Positions 50,678-59,739 of a DNA stretch of 64,000 nt are shown piece by piece. Below the pieces are notes generated by a model, which did no database searches, was not told the DNA's origin, and saw only the letters and a list, made by a program, of their open reading frames with translations. The position numbers were made by a program, and so were the translations under genes. Numbering within the stretch: the stretch's first letter is position 1; each line of letters starts with the position of its first letter. The stretch lies in the NCBI GenBank assembly GCA_963724975.1, contig CAVRXB010000005.1, positions 248,001-312,000 of the forward strand, written 5' to 3'. Source of the stretch: CAIWHR01 sp963724975. Lineage in GTDB: Bacteria > Pseudomonadota > Gammaproteobacteria > Burkholderiales > Casimicrobiaceae.

Positions 50678-51502
50678 TCAACGCGGACGCCATACGCGGC
50701 CGCGTGGGCCACCTTCCGCCAGTGTCGCCGTCACGGCCGTACCCACGAGGATCACGGACCAGCAGACATAAATCCAGAAAAGAAACAGCGGCACTATGCT
50801 CAGCGCTCCATAGATGATTTCGTAGGCCGGAAATTTTGTGACGTAAAGCCGAAACCCGTATTTGGCGACTTCGATACCGAGTGCCGCAAACAATCCGCCC
50901 CAAAATGCGGCTCTTAGCGGAACGCGGCGCGCCGGAAGAAGCGCGTAGAGCAGCGTGAAAGCGAGAGTCGTGACAGCTACGGCAAGTGGCGTCTCGATGA
51001 ATGTCACCGCCGGCGAAAAGAACGGTGCTTGCGCGACCGAAGTCTCCAGCAGCCAGGTCGTCGCGTAGATCGCAGCGCCAATCGAAAGCGGACCGGCGGT
51101 TACTCCGAGCACGTAGACGAAGACGCGACGCGGCCACGACCGCGGGTCGCGCACGCCCCAGATCGCGTTGATCTCGTGCTCGATCGTGGCGACCAGAAGC
51201 ACCGCGGTGACGATGACCAGCGCAACGCTCACGCCCTGCAGGCCGGCCGCCTTGGTGGTGAACTGGGTCAGGTACTCGCGCACGATCGTTTCGCTACCCG
51301 GCTGCAGGTGCTTCAGCAGGAAGCGCTCGAGCGCGTCGAGCCATTGCTGGAACAATGGGTAGCGCGCGACGTACACAAAGGCGACAGTGAACAGCGGGAC
51401 GAGATTCAACACCGTCGCGTACGAGAGCGCCGCCGCGGTCCGGGCGAGCCCGACACCGGTCAGACGCGCGACAACGCCGCGAACGAACGCTACCGGCCGC
51501 AC
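50678..51502 (-). CDS. YihY/virulence factor BrkB family membrane protein
   Basis: A GTG at 51500-51502 gives 274 aa; an upstream start would overlap the phosphate transporter gene. About six transmembrane helices, with the family pattern LARTAAALSYATVLNLVPLF near the start, ATIEHEINAIWGVRDPRSW, and FKYGFRLYVTKFPAYEIIYG-like AKYGFRLYVTKFP. YihY/BrkB proteins were once called RNase BN by mistake; the function is unknown. It lies 14 bp downstream of the pit stop on the same strand. Confidence 0.87.
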   Translation of the reverse strand: MRPVAFVRGVVARLTGVGLARTAAALSYATVLNLVPLFTVAFVYVARYPLFQQWLDALERFLLKHLQPGSETIVREYLTQFTTKAAGLQGVSVALVIVTAVLLVATIEHEINAIWGVRDPRSWPRRVFVYVLGVTAGPLSIGAAIYATTWLLETSVAQAPFFSPAVTFIETPLAVAVTTLAFTLLYALLPARRVPLRAAFWGGLFAALGIEVAKYGFRLYVTKFPAYEIIYGALSIVPLFLFWIYVCWSVILVGTAVTATLAEGGPRGRVWRPR

Positions 51503-51515
51503 GGCGGCGCGACTC

Positions 51516-52532
51516 TTACAGGTAACGATGCGCGAGCCACCACGCGACCATGGAAATGAAGCCAGCGCAAGGAATCGTAAGCACCCATGCCCAAACGATC
51601 CGGCCTGCCACACCCCAGCGTACTGCCGAGAATTTGCGCGTCGCCCCGACGCCGATGATGGCGCCTGTAATCGTATGCGTCGTCGATACCGGAACGCCGA
51701 GCGCCGTCGCGAGGAACAGCGTCATCGCGCCGCCGGTTTCGGCACAGAAACCGCCGACCGGCTTGAGCTTGGTGATCTTCTGGCCCATTGTCTTCACGAT
51801 CCGCCAACCACCGAACAGCGTGCCCATTGCGATCGCCGCCTGGCACGCAAGGACGACCCAGAACGGAATATCGGAACCGTGAAAATCAGGCCGCAGGGAT
51901 CCGTTCGCGACCAGCACGAGCGCAATGATGCCCATCGTCTTTTGCGCGTCGTTGCCTCCATGGCCGAGGCTGTAGAGCGCTGCCGACACGAGTTGCAGCC
52001 TTCTGAACCAGCGGTCGATCCGGTTAGGCACCGTCCCGGAGAAAATCCATGCGACCGCGGTCATCAGCAGCGCGCCCAGGACAAACCCCAGCAACGGCGA
52101 AAGCACGATCGCGAACGTGATCTTGACGAGACCGCTGCCGACGAGCGAGCCGACGCCGCCCTTCGCCACCGCGGCGCCGGCAAGGCCGCCGATCAGAGCA
52201 TGCGACGACGACGACGGCAGGCCGTACCACCACGTGATCGCATTCCAGAGTATGGCTCCCGTCAGCGCCCCCAGGATCACGTTGACGTCGACCAGCGTGG
52301 GATCGATTACACCCGTGCCGATCGTGTTGGCAACGTTGAGTCCGAAAAAAAGGAACGCGACGAAGTTGAAGAACGATGCCCATATGACGGCGTAGTGCGG
52401 ACGGAGCACGCGCGTCGAAACGACGGTGGCGATCGAGTTCGCCGCGTCGTGAAATCCGTTCATGAAGTCGAACGCGAGCGCGAGCGCCACCAGAGACACG
52501 ACCAGGTTGAACGACATCGATGCCGTCGTCAC
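51516..52532 (-). CDS. pit: PiT-family inorganic phosphate transporter
   Basis: The ORF gives 338 aa with about nine transmembrane helices and both PiT signature repeats: FDFMNGFHDAANSIATVVST at the start and SLGHGGNDAQKTMGIIALVL in the middle, with SSSHALIGGLAGAAVAKGG. It probably imports phosphate as a metal-phosphate/H+ symporter. It is 28 bp downstream of its DUF47 partner. A start at 52515-52517 (MSFNL) is equally plausible. Confidence 0.94.
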   Translation of the reverse strand: MTTASMSFNLVVSLVALALAFDFMNGFHDAANSIATVVSTRVLRPHYAVIWASFFNFVAFLFFGLNVANTIGTGVIDPTLVDVNVILGALTGAILWNAITWWYGLPSSSSHALIGGLAGAAVAKGGVGSLVGSGLVKITFAIVLSPLLGFVLGALLMTAVAWIFSGTVPNRIDRWFRRLQLVSAALYSLGHGGNDAQKTMGIIALVLVANGSLRPDFHGSDIPFWVVLACQAAIAMGTLFGGWRIVKTMGQKITKLKPVGGFCAETGGAMTLFLATALGVPVSTTHTITGAIIGVGATRKFSAVRWGVAGRIVWAWVLTIPCAGFISMVAWWLAHRYL

Positions 52533-52560
52533 GGCGATAGTCCCCGCCCGGAAGGTTCGC

Positions 52561-53181
52561 TCACGCGTTCTCCAGCACGATACCCTCGATCACGTTGGCG
52601 ACATCCTCCGCCTTGTCGGTGATCGATTCGAGCAGCTGGTAGACCTCCTTCAGCTTCAGGATCTGCTTCGCGTCCGATTCCTCGCGGAACAGCTTGGCGA
52701 GCGCGGAGCGGAACACGAAGTCGGCTTCGCTTTCGAGTCGGTCGATGTCGCCGCAGAGCCGCAGGATCGCGTCGGCATTTTTCATCGATTCGAGCATGCC
52801 GACCGCTTCCTTGACCTTGAGCGTGCACGCAACGCAAATGTCGGCGAGCTTGCAGGCGTCGGGCGTGACGGCAGTGACGTCGTAGAGGAATACGCAGGTC
52901 GCGACGTCCTCCATCAAATCCAGGATGTCGTCCATGCCGGTGATCAGGTGATGGATTTCGTCGCGGTCGAGCGGCGTGATGAACGTCTTGTGCAGCAGCT
53001 GGACCGTCTCGTGCGTGATCCGGTCGGCCTGTTTTTCGTGGCGTTCGATCGCGCGCCGTCTCACTTCGAGCTGACCGAGATCGGTGAACAGCGCGGTCAG
53101 CTCGACCGCCGCCAGCGCGGCGAGCTCCGCATGCTGATTGAAGAGGTCGAAGAATTTTCCTTCCCGCGGCAAGAGGCCCAT
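52561..53181 (-). CDS. DUF47 family (PhoU-like) phosphate transport accessory protein
   Basis: The ORF gives 206 aa, all helical: MGLLPREGKFFDLFNQHAEL, then ALFTDLGQLEVRRRAIERHE, ITHETVQLLHKTFITPLDR, GMDDILDLMEDVATCVFLYD and LESEADFVFRSALAKLF. These are the acidic metal-binding helices of the PhoU/DUF47 fold. Genes of this type usually precede pit, as here, and probably regulate the transporter. Confidence 0.92.
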   Translation of the reverse strand: MGLLPREGKFFDLFNQHAELAALAAVELTALFTDLGQLEVRRRAIERHEKQADRITHETVQLLHKTFITPLDRDEIHHLITGMDDILDLMEDVATCVFLYDVTAVTPDACKLADICVACTLKVKEAVGMLESMKNADAILRLCGDIDRLESEADFVFRSALAKLFREESDAKQILKLKEVYQLLESITDKAEDVANVIEGIVLENA

Positions 53182-53358
53182 GGCGATCCCGAAGTGGCGG
53201 CGGCGGCATTATCGCACTGCACTGGTGCAGGCCAGCGCACGGTCGAAACCGTCGGTCTGCCACTTCACGCGACCCGTATACCCGTTGTAAGCTCACCGAA
53301 GGATGCGACGACGGAGTCGACGAAACGCGATCGTCGCGCGGGAACCAACGGGAATCTC

Positions 53359-53922
53359 ATGGCCGTTTCATCTTCAACCTCGGCAACCGAGACCGCGATC
53401 CTGGGTGGCGGCTGCTTTTGGTGCCTCGAGGCCGTATTCGACGGCCTCGAAGGCGTCTTGTCGGTCGAATCGGGATATGCGGGCGGCTCCGGCGAGCGTC
53501 CGACCTACGAAGAAGTTTGCACCGGTCGGACCGGACACGCGGAAGTGGTTCGCGTGACGTTCGATCCCGCCGTGCTGTCGTTTCGCGATCTCCTTACCGT
53601 CTTTTTCACCATTCACGATCCGACAACGCTGAACCGCCAGGGAAACGACGTCGGCACGCAGTATCGATCGGTGATTTTCTGCCAGAGCGAGGAACAGCGG
53701 GCGACCGCGGAAGCCGTCATCTCGCAACTGGGCGCCGCCGGGCTCTGGCGCAACCCCATCGTCACCGAAGTCGCGGGCGCCGCACCGTTTTACGAAGCGG
53801 AGGCCTATCACCAGGAATATTTCGACCGCAACCCCCGACAGACCTACTGCGCTCTCGTCGTCGAGCCCAAGGTGGTCAAGTTCCGCAAGCAGTTCGCGGA
53901 CCGTCTGAAGAAAAGCAGCTAG
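53359..53922 (+). CDS. msrA: Peptide methionine sulfoxide reductase MsrA
   Basis: The ATG at 53359 gives 187 aa. The catalytic GGGCFWCLEAVFDGLEGV (nucleophile Cys in GCFWC), YAGGSGERPTYEEVCTGRTG, and the region DPTTLNRQGNDVGTQYRSVI are diagnostic. It reduces the S form of methionine sulfoxide in proteins. A longer reading upstream overlaps the DUF47 gene on the other strand and is rejected. Confidence 0.96.
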   Translation: MAVSSSTSATETAILGGGCFWCLEAVFDGLEGVLSVESGYAGGSGERPTYEEVCTGRTGHAEVVRVTFDPAVLSFRDLLTVFFTIHDPTTLNRQGNDVGTQYRSVIFCQSEEQRATAEAVISQLGAAGLWRNPIVTEVAGAAPFYEAEAYHQEYFDRNPRQTYCALVVEPKVVKFRKQFADRLKKSS

Positions 53923-53929
53923 GGCCTAG

Positions 53930-55243
53930 TCATCTGCGTGATGCGCGGCGGGCAAGAATACCGCCGGTTGTGAGGCAGACGCCGACCGAATAGAACACCG
54001 GCGCCAGGCCGACGGTCGTTCCAACCGCGCCGAAGACGATCGGTACCGCGAATGCCATTGTGTTGACGAGCGCCATTCGTACGCCCGCCGCCTCGCCCAT
54101 CCGTCCCTTCGGCGCGTGCGTATGCAGGAGCGCCATGACCATGGGCTGCCCGCTCCCGAGTCCCAGCCCCAGCGCGAATGAAAGCATGAGCAGCGACGGC
54201 GCTGTCTGCGCCAGTGGAAACAGCAGGTAAACCGCTCCAGCTACGAAGAGGGCAATCGTGAGCACTTGTTGCTCCCTGATTCGCCGCACGATGTGTGGCA
54301 TCAGGAATCGCACGACGAACGTCGCCCCCGCAAACGTCGACAGCGCGAACCCGATCTCGGAGGCGGAGAGCCCGATCCGGGCGCCGTAGATCGGAATGAA
54401 CACCGTGAACAGGTCCCAGCCGACGGCGAACAGCGCGTTGATCGCGAACAGCCGGCGCAGTGTCCGGTGGCGCAGCAGCACGCGCACGCCGCCGTGATGC
54501 GCCGGACCCTCGTGCGGGTGAGGAAGTGGCAGCGCGAGGCGGCCGCGCGCGAGCACGAAAAGTGGCACGAAAGGAACAGCAGCGAGTAAGGCGAATGTCG
54601 ATGCGAACCCGAGATGGTCGATCGAAAGCCCCGCCACGAGCGGTCCGATGAATCCCGACGTCGAGTACCCGAGGGCAAGGAGGCTGAAGTTGCGCGCGCG
54701 CTCAGCCGGACTGCCCAGCTCGCCGGTGACATTCTGCGTCGCGACCTGGAAGACCATGAAACCGGTTCCGAGGATCGCCGCGCTCGCGAACAGGATCGGC
54801 AATCCCGGAAACGCAATCGGGAGCGCGGCGCCCACGGCGATGGCTACCGTACCGACGAGCATCGGACGGCGCACGCCGACGCGATCGGAAAAGCGCCCCG
54901 CCGCGATGGCGAAGATCATGGGTAGCAGCGCATAGAGCGCCATCAACACGCCGACAGTCAGTGGCGTGGCGCCTTTATCGAGCGCCGTGAGCGAAACGGT
55001 CACCCGGCTTCCGCTCAGCACCGCGTGGTTCGCGATGCCTAGAAGGATGAGTTGGATCAGCGTGCGACGTCCGCCGATCCGGGGCGGTTGCCTTGTCGGA
55101 TCGCTGTCCCTCGCTTTGCTTTTCAGTGCCCGGCCTCCGCCGCTGCCTCGGCGTGCGAATCCCGGTTCTTCGGGCTCATGCGCCGATTCGCGATTGATCC
55201 GATCCCCTGCGCTGCGCTCTTGGGGTCCGTCTCCGCCCGTCAC
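53930..55243 (-). CDS. Major facilitator superfamily transporter
   Basis: About 437 aa from a GTG at 55241-55243 that overlaps the pdxH stop (GTGA), implying coupling. The first 60 residues are hydrophilic and weakly supported, and no ATG is in frame; an ATG-started peptide in another frame (MSPKNRDSHAEA) suggests a possible indel. Twelve transmembrane helices follow, with motif A-like GRFSDRVGVRRPMLVG and GYSTSGFIGPLVAGLSID. The substrate is unknown; drug-efflux-like MFS are similar. Confidence 0.82.
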   Translation of the reverse strand: MTGGDGPQERSAGDRINRESAHEPEEPGFARRGSGGGRALKSKARDSDPTRQPPRIGGRRTLIQLILLGIANHAVLSGSRVTVSLTALDKGATPLTVGVLMALYALLPMIFAIAAGRFSDRVGVRRPMLVGTVAIAVGAALPIAFPGLPILFASAAILGTGFMVFQVATQNVTGELGSPAERARNFSLLALGYSTSGFIGPLVAGLSIDHLGFASTFALLAAVPFVPLFVLARGRLALPLPHPHEGPAHHGGVRVLLRHRTLRRLFAINALFAVGWDLFTVFIPIYGARIGLSASEIGFALSTFAGATFVVRFLMPHIVRRIREQQVLTIALFVAGAVYLLFPLAQTAPSLLMLSFALGLGLGSGQPMVMALLHTHAPKGRMGEAAGVRMALVNTMAFAVPIVFGAVGTTVGLAPVFYSVGVCLTTGGILARRASRR

Positions 55244-55890
55244 GGCGCAAGCCGATCTATAACCCAGCGATCCGGATTCTGCGCGTCGCGGCGAAACCGG
55301 ATTCGATCGTGCAGTCGCGACGGCCGACCCTGCCAGAATTCGAGCATCGAGGGCGCGAGTCGGTAGCCGCCCCAGTGCGGCGGCCTTGGAATGTCGTCGC
55401 CAGCCTCGCGGTATCGCGCTTCCATTGCCGCGAACCGTGTCTCCAGCGCGGAACGTCCGTCGACCACCTCGCTTTGCGGCGACGCCCAGGCGCCGAGGCG
55501 TGCTCCAAGCGGCCGGCTCGCAAAATACGCCGTAGATTCGGCGGGGTCGACTTTTGCGATCGCTCCCTCGATGCGAACCTGCCGCTCGAGTTCGGGCCAG
55601 AAAAATAGCAGCGCGGCGTCGCGGCGCGCCGCGATCTCGCGACCCTTTCGGCTCTCGTAGTTGGTAAAAAACACGAATCCGCACTCGTCGAGGGCCTTCA
55701 GCAGCACGATGCGCGCGGAAGGACGGCCCTCGGCATCGGCGGTTGCGAGCGTCATTGCGTTCGGCTCCGCGATTTCTGCCTTGACGGCCTCATCGAACCA
55801 GCGTTCGAATTGCTCGAAGGGATGGGAGGCGACAGCGCGCTCGTCAAGCGTTTCCCGCTTGTATTCGATGCGACGGTCGGCAATCTTCAA
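55240..55890 (-). CDS. pdxH: Pyridoxamine 5'-phosphate oxidase
   Basis: The ORF gives 216 aa. FMN-binding split barrel with EPNAMTLATADAEGRPSARI, VFFTNYESRKGREIAA, FFWPELERQVRIEGAI, and the C-terminal PHWGGYRLAPSMLEFWQGRPSRLHDR signature. It makes pyridoxal 5'-phosphate. The start used is a TTG at 55888-55890 (MKIADRRIEYKRETL); no better start is visible. Confidence 0.95.
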   Translation of the reverse strand: MKIADRRIEYKRETLDERAVASHPFEQFERWFDEAVKAEIAEPNAMTLATADAEGRPSARIVLLKALDECGFVFFTNYESRKGREIAARRDAALLFFWPELERQVRIEGAIAKVDPAESTAYFASRPLGARLGAWASPQSEVVDGRSALETRFAAMEARYREAGDDIPRPPHWGGYRLAPSMLEFWQGRPSRLHDRIRFRRDAQNPDRWVIDRLAP

Positions 55891-56048
55891 AGGGAGCGCA
55901 ACAGGAGACGCGGTGGAAACGGCATTTTACGCCAGCGGGACCGGATTTCTCCCGTGTGCGCGGATGCACCGCCTCATGAAGACCTTGGAGTCGGCAAGAC
56001 GGTCATTGTCGCAACGGCCCGGCTGATCATGCGGCTTACGAGCGAACG

Positions 56049-56900
56049 TCAGGGACCCGCGCGTGCAGGAAACAGTCGTTCGCCGTTGCCCGAGGCGATT
56101 TTCGTCGCCATGTCGGGCGGAAGCTCCCGAAGCCAGCTGCGGTAATAATCGAAGATCTCGCCATAACGTGCCCAGCGCTCGTTGATCCACGTGTCGGATC
56201 CAAGCAGAAATCGATCCGGCCAGGCAACGAAAAGCGTCCGCCATGGCGGCGTCAACCGGCCGGCTTCGGTCACGTCGTACCGATAGGACAGCTCTCCCAC
56301 CAGCCCCGGGTAGCGCTCGAGGTATTGCGCGATCTTCGAGGGCGGCGTCGAGAATCCGCTGTGCGCCCAGATGATGCGGACTCGCGGGTCGTGCGCGAAC
56401 AGGATTTCGAGCGCCGCATCGTCGCAGTGCGCGTGCAGCCACAACCCGCGGCTGACCGCGAGCGAGACGATTTTCTTTACCCATGGCGTATCGGCGTCGC
56501 GGCCGAACACGTGGAATTCTCCGATTCCCCGCCATTCGATGTCGCGCGCGAGCTCGGTCTCGATCAACGCAAGGATCGCAGGATCGTTGAACCACGTCGC
56601 GCGATCCGCTTGATTCCGGTACGGGCGAATGAACGGCACGACCCGCGGAACTCCCGTCCTGTCGGCGCGACCGGCCGCGACGAGCGCCCGGGTGCCGTCG
56701 TTTGGGCGGCTGGTCGCCAGAATCGTGACCACGCGCGAATCGGCGAAACGGCGTAGCACGTCGGGAATGGGGTACGTGGACGTCGCTTCGTCGTTGTAAT
56801 GGAGGTGCGCGTCGAAGATCGGGGCCGGCTCGGCTGCCCGACCGGACGTCATCGCACATGAAGCGGCGATGAACAAGGCATAGAGGCGTAGCGTCGGCAT
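56049..56900 (-). CDS. Exported amidohydrolase-family protein
   Basis: The ATG at 56898-56900 gives 283 aa with a signal peptide (TLRLYALFIAASCAMTSGRA). TIM-barrel amidohydrolase_2 features: FDAHLHYNDEA (metal ligands HxH at the N-terminus), LWLHAHCDDAALEILFAHD, IWAHSGFS and RFLLGSDTWINERW (Asp ligand). The substrate is unknown. An earlier ATG (56952-56954) would add 18 residues before the leader. Confidence 0.82.
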   Translation of the reverse strand: MPTLRLYALFIAASCAMTSGRAAEPAPIFDAHLHYNDEATSTYPIPDVLRRFADSRVVTILATSRPNDGTRALVAAGRADRTGVPRVVPFIRPYRNQADRATWFNDPAILALIETELARDIEWRGIGEFHVFGRDADTPWVKKIVSLAVSRGLWLHAHCDDAALEILFAHDPRVRIIWAHSGFSTPPSKIAQYLERYPGLVGELSYRYDVTEAGRLTPPWRTLFVAWPDRFLLGSDTWINERWARYGEIFDYYRSWLRELPPDMATKIASGNGERLFPARAGP

Positions 56901-56954
56901 GAGCGTTGCGAGAACCGTCGACGGCAGTGTCCCACTGCCCTCCTCGCGGTTCAA

Positions 56955-57570
56955 GCGCGTCGCATCGCTCGTTTTGGCGCGCCCTACCTAGTGGCCGGTG
57001 CCCGGATGTCGTTCGGCCTCGACCGGCGCCGCGGCCGCTTGGTCGTGTTCTTCACCATCGGTCTCTCCGCCAGTATCCTCAGGGGTCCGCTCGGCCGGTC
57101 CCTGATACGCCCCTCGACACAGGCGAAGCCGACGCTCGTGCCGCTCTTGGCGATTCTCCGTCGGCCGCCCTCTATTTGCCCGTCCCTAACGGCCCGGGTC
57201 CTTCCGGCTGCTCGGCAGCAGCTATGTCGCGGTGTCGACCTCGAGCTGCTTCGGGTCGGCCATGGGTGCGACTCCGACGGCGACTCCCGTCATGACCCGC
57301 GATCACCAAGGCGCATGGAGCAAGCCGCGCTGGTTCGTCGCGGTGCCGCTCGTTGGCGCGTTCTTTGTCGACATCGCCAACGCGATCACGATCCAGACGA
57401 TCGTCGGGCTCATGGGTCAATGGCCACCGGACGCGTGTCGTATTCCGCATCGCGTGACGCGATTTCGCACCGGAACGGATTGTCGGGATGGCCTCGGGGG
57501 CACCCCCAACGCTCGGAAGACGCCACTGCGCCCGCGCAACACGTCGCGCGAAACACTGCGAAAAAACCGC
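56955..57570. other. Gap with no confident gene; possible transporter fragment
   Basis: No ORF here is convincing. On the plus strand at 57291-57450 a frame reads MTRDHQGAWSKPRWFVAVPL then VGAFFVDIANAITIQTIVGL, like the first helix of a transporter, but it dies out in low-complexity sequence and runs into the SWIB gene frame. It may be a decayed gene. Confidence 0.3.
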
Positions 57571-57573
57571 TTG

Positions 57574-57608
57574 CGAGGGATTCCCTTCCCTCGGAATTGC
57601 GCTATAGT
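57574..57608 (+). promoter_or_regulatory. SWIB-gene promoter region with an operator-like inverted repeat
   Basis: TATAGT (57603-57608) is a good -10. A 7-bp perfect inverted repeat CGAGGGA/TCCCTCG (57574-57593) lies where the -35 would be, and no clear -35 is seen (TTCCCT at 57581). This suggests an activator or repressor site. Confidence 0.4.
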
Positions 57609-57702
57609 TGCCGCCGATGGAGCAGGAATCACCGTGACAGGACGGTCCGCTTCAGAGTGTTCGGCGCAGTGTGTTCCGCATCTACTCAAAGGAAGGAGAA
57701 CT

Positions 57703-58107
57703 ATGGCTACTGCCAAGAAAGCAAAGAAATCCGCGAAGAAGCCCGCCGCGAAAAAGGCCACCGCGAAGAAACCCGCGAAAAAAGCGCCGGCGAAGAAGGC
57801 TCCCGCAAAGAAAGCTCCTGCGAAGAAACCCGCAGCGAAGAAGTCGGCCGCGAAGCGCAAGCCGAATGCCGCGTTCATGAAGCCGATGACCCCGTCGGGA
57901 GTGCTTGCCGCCGTTGTCGGCTCGATGCCCATGCCCCGCACCGACGTCACCAAGAAAATCTGGGACTACATCAAGAAAAACAAGCTGCAGGACAATATCA
58001 ATCGGCGCCTTATCAATGCCGACGAGAAGCTCCGCGCCGTATTCGGCGGCAAGAAGCAGGTGTCGATGTTCGAGATGACGAAGCTCGTTTCGAATCATCT
58101 CAAGTAA
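57703..58107 (+). CDS. Lysine-rich SWIB/MDM2-domain protein
   Basis: The ORF gives 134 aa, ATG 57703 with AAGGAAGGAG upstream. The first 50 residues are histone H1-like Lys/Ala/Pro repeats (KKAPAKKAPAKKAPAKK). The SWIB domain follows: FMKPMTPSGVLAAVVG, PRTDVTKKIWDYIKKNKLQD, NADEKLRAVFGGKKQVSMFE. Bacterial proteins of this plan exist in betaproteobacteria and chlamydiae and probably bind DNA or chromatin. It is monocistronic, with its own terminator. Confidence 0.9.
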   Translation: MATAKKAKKSAKKPAAKKATAKKPAKKAPAKKAPAKKAPAKKPAAKKSAAKRKPNAAFMKPMTPSGVLAAVVGSMPMPRTDVTKKIWDYIKKNKLQDNINRRLINADEKLRAVFGGKKQVSMFEMTKLVSNHLK

Positions 58108-58142
58108 CCACCACTCCGCGCCCCGCACAAGGGACGCAATGC

Positions 58143-58181
58143 CACGGCCGGCCGGTGAAAACCCGCCGGCCGTGTCTTTTT
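58143..58181 (+). terminator. Rho-independent terminator of the SWIB gene
   Basis: CACGGCCGGC (58143-58152) pairs with GCCGGCCGTG (58165-58174), followed by TCTTTTT. It lies 35 bp after the stop. Confidence 0.9.
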
Positions 58182-58306
58182 CCAAAGCCGACGGCAGAAG
58201 TGCGTATGAGAGCCGCTGCGGAAGGCCGGCGGGCAGACCAGGCCGGGACGGCGTAGAGTGCCGTTGCAAAGCCGCGCGCCGCGTGCCTTGCCGCCCGAAC
58301 CGTACG

Positions 58307-58708
58307 ATGCCCACGCCAGAGCCCGCCCCGCTCCCGTCGCCGATGGCGCCGCAGTTCGTTCGCTATGCCACTGCCGGCGCGTTCGGCACGGCAGTGCACT
58401 ACGCCGTGCTGATCGGGCTCGTGCAACTCGCGCGCTTCGATGCAGTGCTCGCGTCTACGGCAGGCGCCATCGCCGGCGCACTTGTCAACTACGCACTCAA
58501 TCATCGCTTTACATTTGCCAGCGATCGCGCGCATAGCCAGGCGCTGCCGCGCTTCGCGCTGGTCGCGATCGCCGGAATCGCGGTCAATGCGCTCGTGATG
58601 GCGGCCGTGCTGACGCTTGCCGGTCCGCATTACCTCGTTGCGCAGATCGTCGCCACAGCAACCGTTCTCGCCGCCGGATATCTCGCGAATCGCGCATGGA
58701 CGTTTTGA
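58307..58708 (+). CDS. GtrA-family membrane protein
   Basis: The ATG at 58307 gives 133 aa with four transmembrane helices and the GtrA pattern FVRYATAGAFGTAVHYAVL and INYALNHRFTF-like VNYALNHRFTFAS. GtrA proteins are proposed to flip polyprenyl-phosphate-linked sugars across the inner membrane. It overlaps the downstream GT2 gene by 13 bp. Confidence 0.88.
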   Translation: MPTPEPAPLPSPMAPQFVRYATAGAFGTAVHYAVLIGLVQLARFDAVLASTAGAIAGALVNYALNHRFTFASDRAHSQALPRFALVAIAGIAVNALVMAAVLTLAGPHYLVAQIVATATVLAAGYLANRAWTF

Positions 58709-59739
58709 ACGCAGTTTCCGCGCCACCTGCCGTGGCGACCGCGTCCGCGCGCTCGCTATCGGTCGTGGTCCCCGTCTTCGAGGAAGAGGCCGTGTTGCCG
58801 GAGTTTCACCGCCGCCTCGGCATCGTTCTTGACAGCCTCGCAGTACCCGCTGAAATCGTCTATGTCAACGACGGCAGTCGGGACGGCTCGATGGCGCTCC
58901 TCACCACGCTGCACGACACCGACCCGCGCGTCGCCGTGGTCGATCTCTCGCGCAACTTCGGCAAGGAAGTCGCGATGAGCGCCGGACTCGACCACGCGAA
59001 CGGCGATGCCGTCATCGTCATCGATGCAGACTTGCAGGATCCGCCCGAGCTGATCCCCGAGATGGTCCGCGCCTGGCACGAGGGTTACGACGTCGTGTTG
59101 ATGCGACGCCGCAGCCGCGACCAGGAAAGCTGGCTCAAGAAGACTACCGCGCGCGCGTTCTATCGCGCAATCGGCCGCATGGGCACGATCGACATCCCGG
59201 AGAACGTCGGCGATTTCCGCCTCCTTTCGCATCGTGCGGTGACAGCGCTGCGCCGTTTCCCCGAGCGCAGCCGCTTCATGAAAGGGCTGTTCGCATGGGT
59301 CGGCTTCCCGTGCCGCGAAATCGAGTACGACCGTGACGGCCGCCACGCCGGCGAGACCAAGTGGAGCTATTGGCGGCTGTGGAATTTTGCGCTCGAAGGC
59401 ATCACGTCGTTTTCGGTCGTGCCGCTCAAGGCTGCGAGCTACATCGGCATTGTCACTGCACTCGTCGCATTTACGTATGGAGGCTACGTCGTTGCCAAGA
59501 CGTTGCTCCGCGGCGACCCCGTTCCCGGCTACCCGACGCTCGTTACGCTGGTGCTGTTTCTCGGCGGCCTGCAGCTGATGGCGCTCGGCATCATTGGCGA
59601 ATACCTCGCCCGCATGTTCATCGAGGTCAAGCAGCGTCCGCTCTATCTGGTCCAGCGGCGCCTGTCGCCGCTACGGCCCATTCCCGCGCCGACGCCGCTC
59701 CGCGACGCAGTGCTGCCGGAGACATGGTCCTCGTCCTGA
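58696..59739 (+). CDS. GT2 glycosyltransferase (GtrB/DPM1-like)
   Basis: The ORF gives 347 aa. N-terminal GT-A domain: LSVVVPVFEEEAVLPEFHRR, EIVYVNDGSRDGSMALL, LSRNFGKEVAMSAGLDHA, VIVIDADLQDPPELIPEM (DAD metal site), and RLLSHRAVTALRRFPERSRF. Two C-terminal transmembrane helices (about 245-265 and 280-305). It transfers a sugar to polyprenyl phosphate. It overlaps gtrA upstream and the GT39 gene downstream. Confidence 0.93.
   Translation: MDVLNAVSAPPAVATASARSLSVVVPVFEEEAVLPEFHRRLGIVLDSLAVPAEIVYVNDGSRDGSMALLTTLHDTDPRVAVVDLSRNFGKEVAMSAGLDHANGDAVIVIDADLQDPPELIPEMVRAWHEGYDVVLMRRRSRDQESWLKKTTARAFYRAIGRMGTIDIPENVGDFRLLSHRAVTALRRFPERSRFMKGLFAWVGFPCREIEYDRDGRHAGETKWSYWRLWNFALEGITSFSVVPLKAASYIGIVTALVAFTYGGYVVAKTLLRGDPVPGYPTLVTLVLFLGGLQLMALGIIGEYLARMFIEVKQRPLYLVQRRLSPLRPIPAPTPLRDAVLPETWSSS

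Noticed and set aside
57232..58107. A 291-aa SWIB protein starting at 57232
   Set aside because: The first 157 codons have no support. A strong ribosome site and ATG at 57703 begin the SWIB protein.
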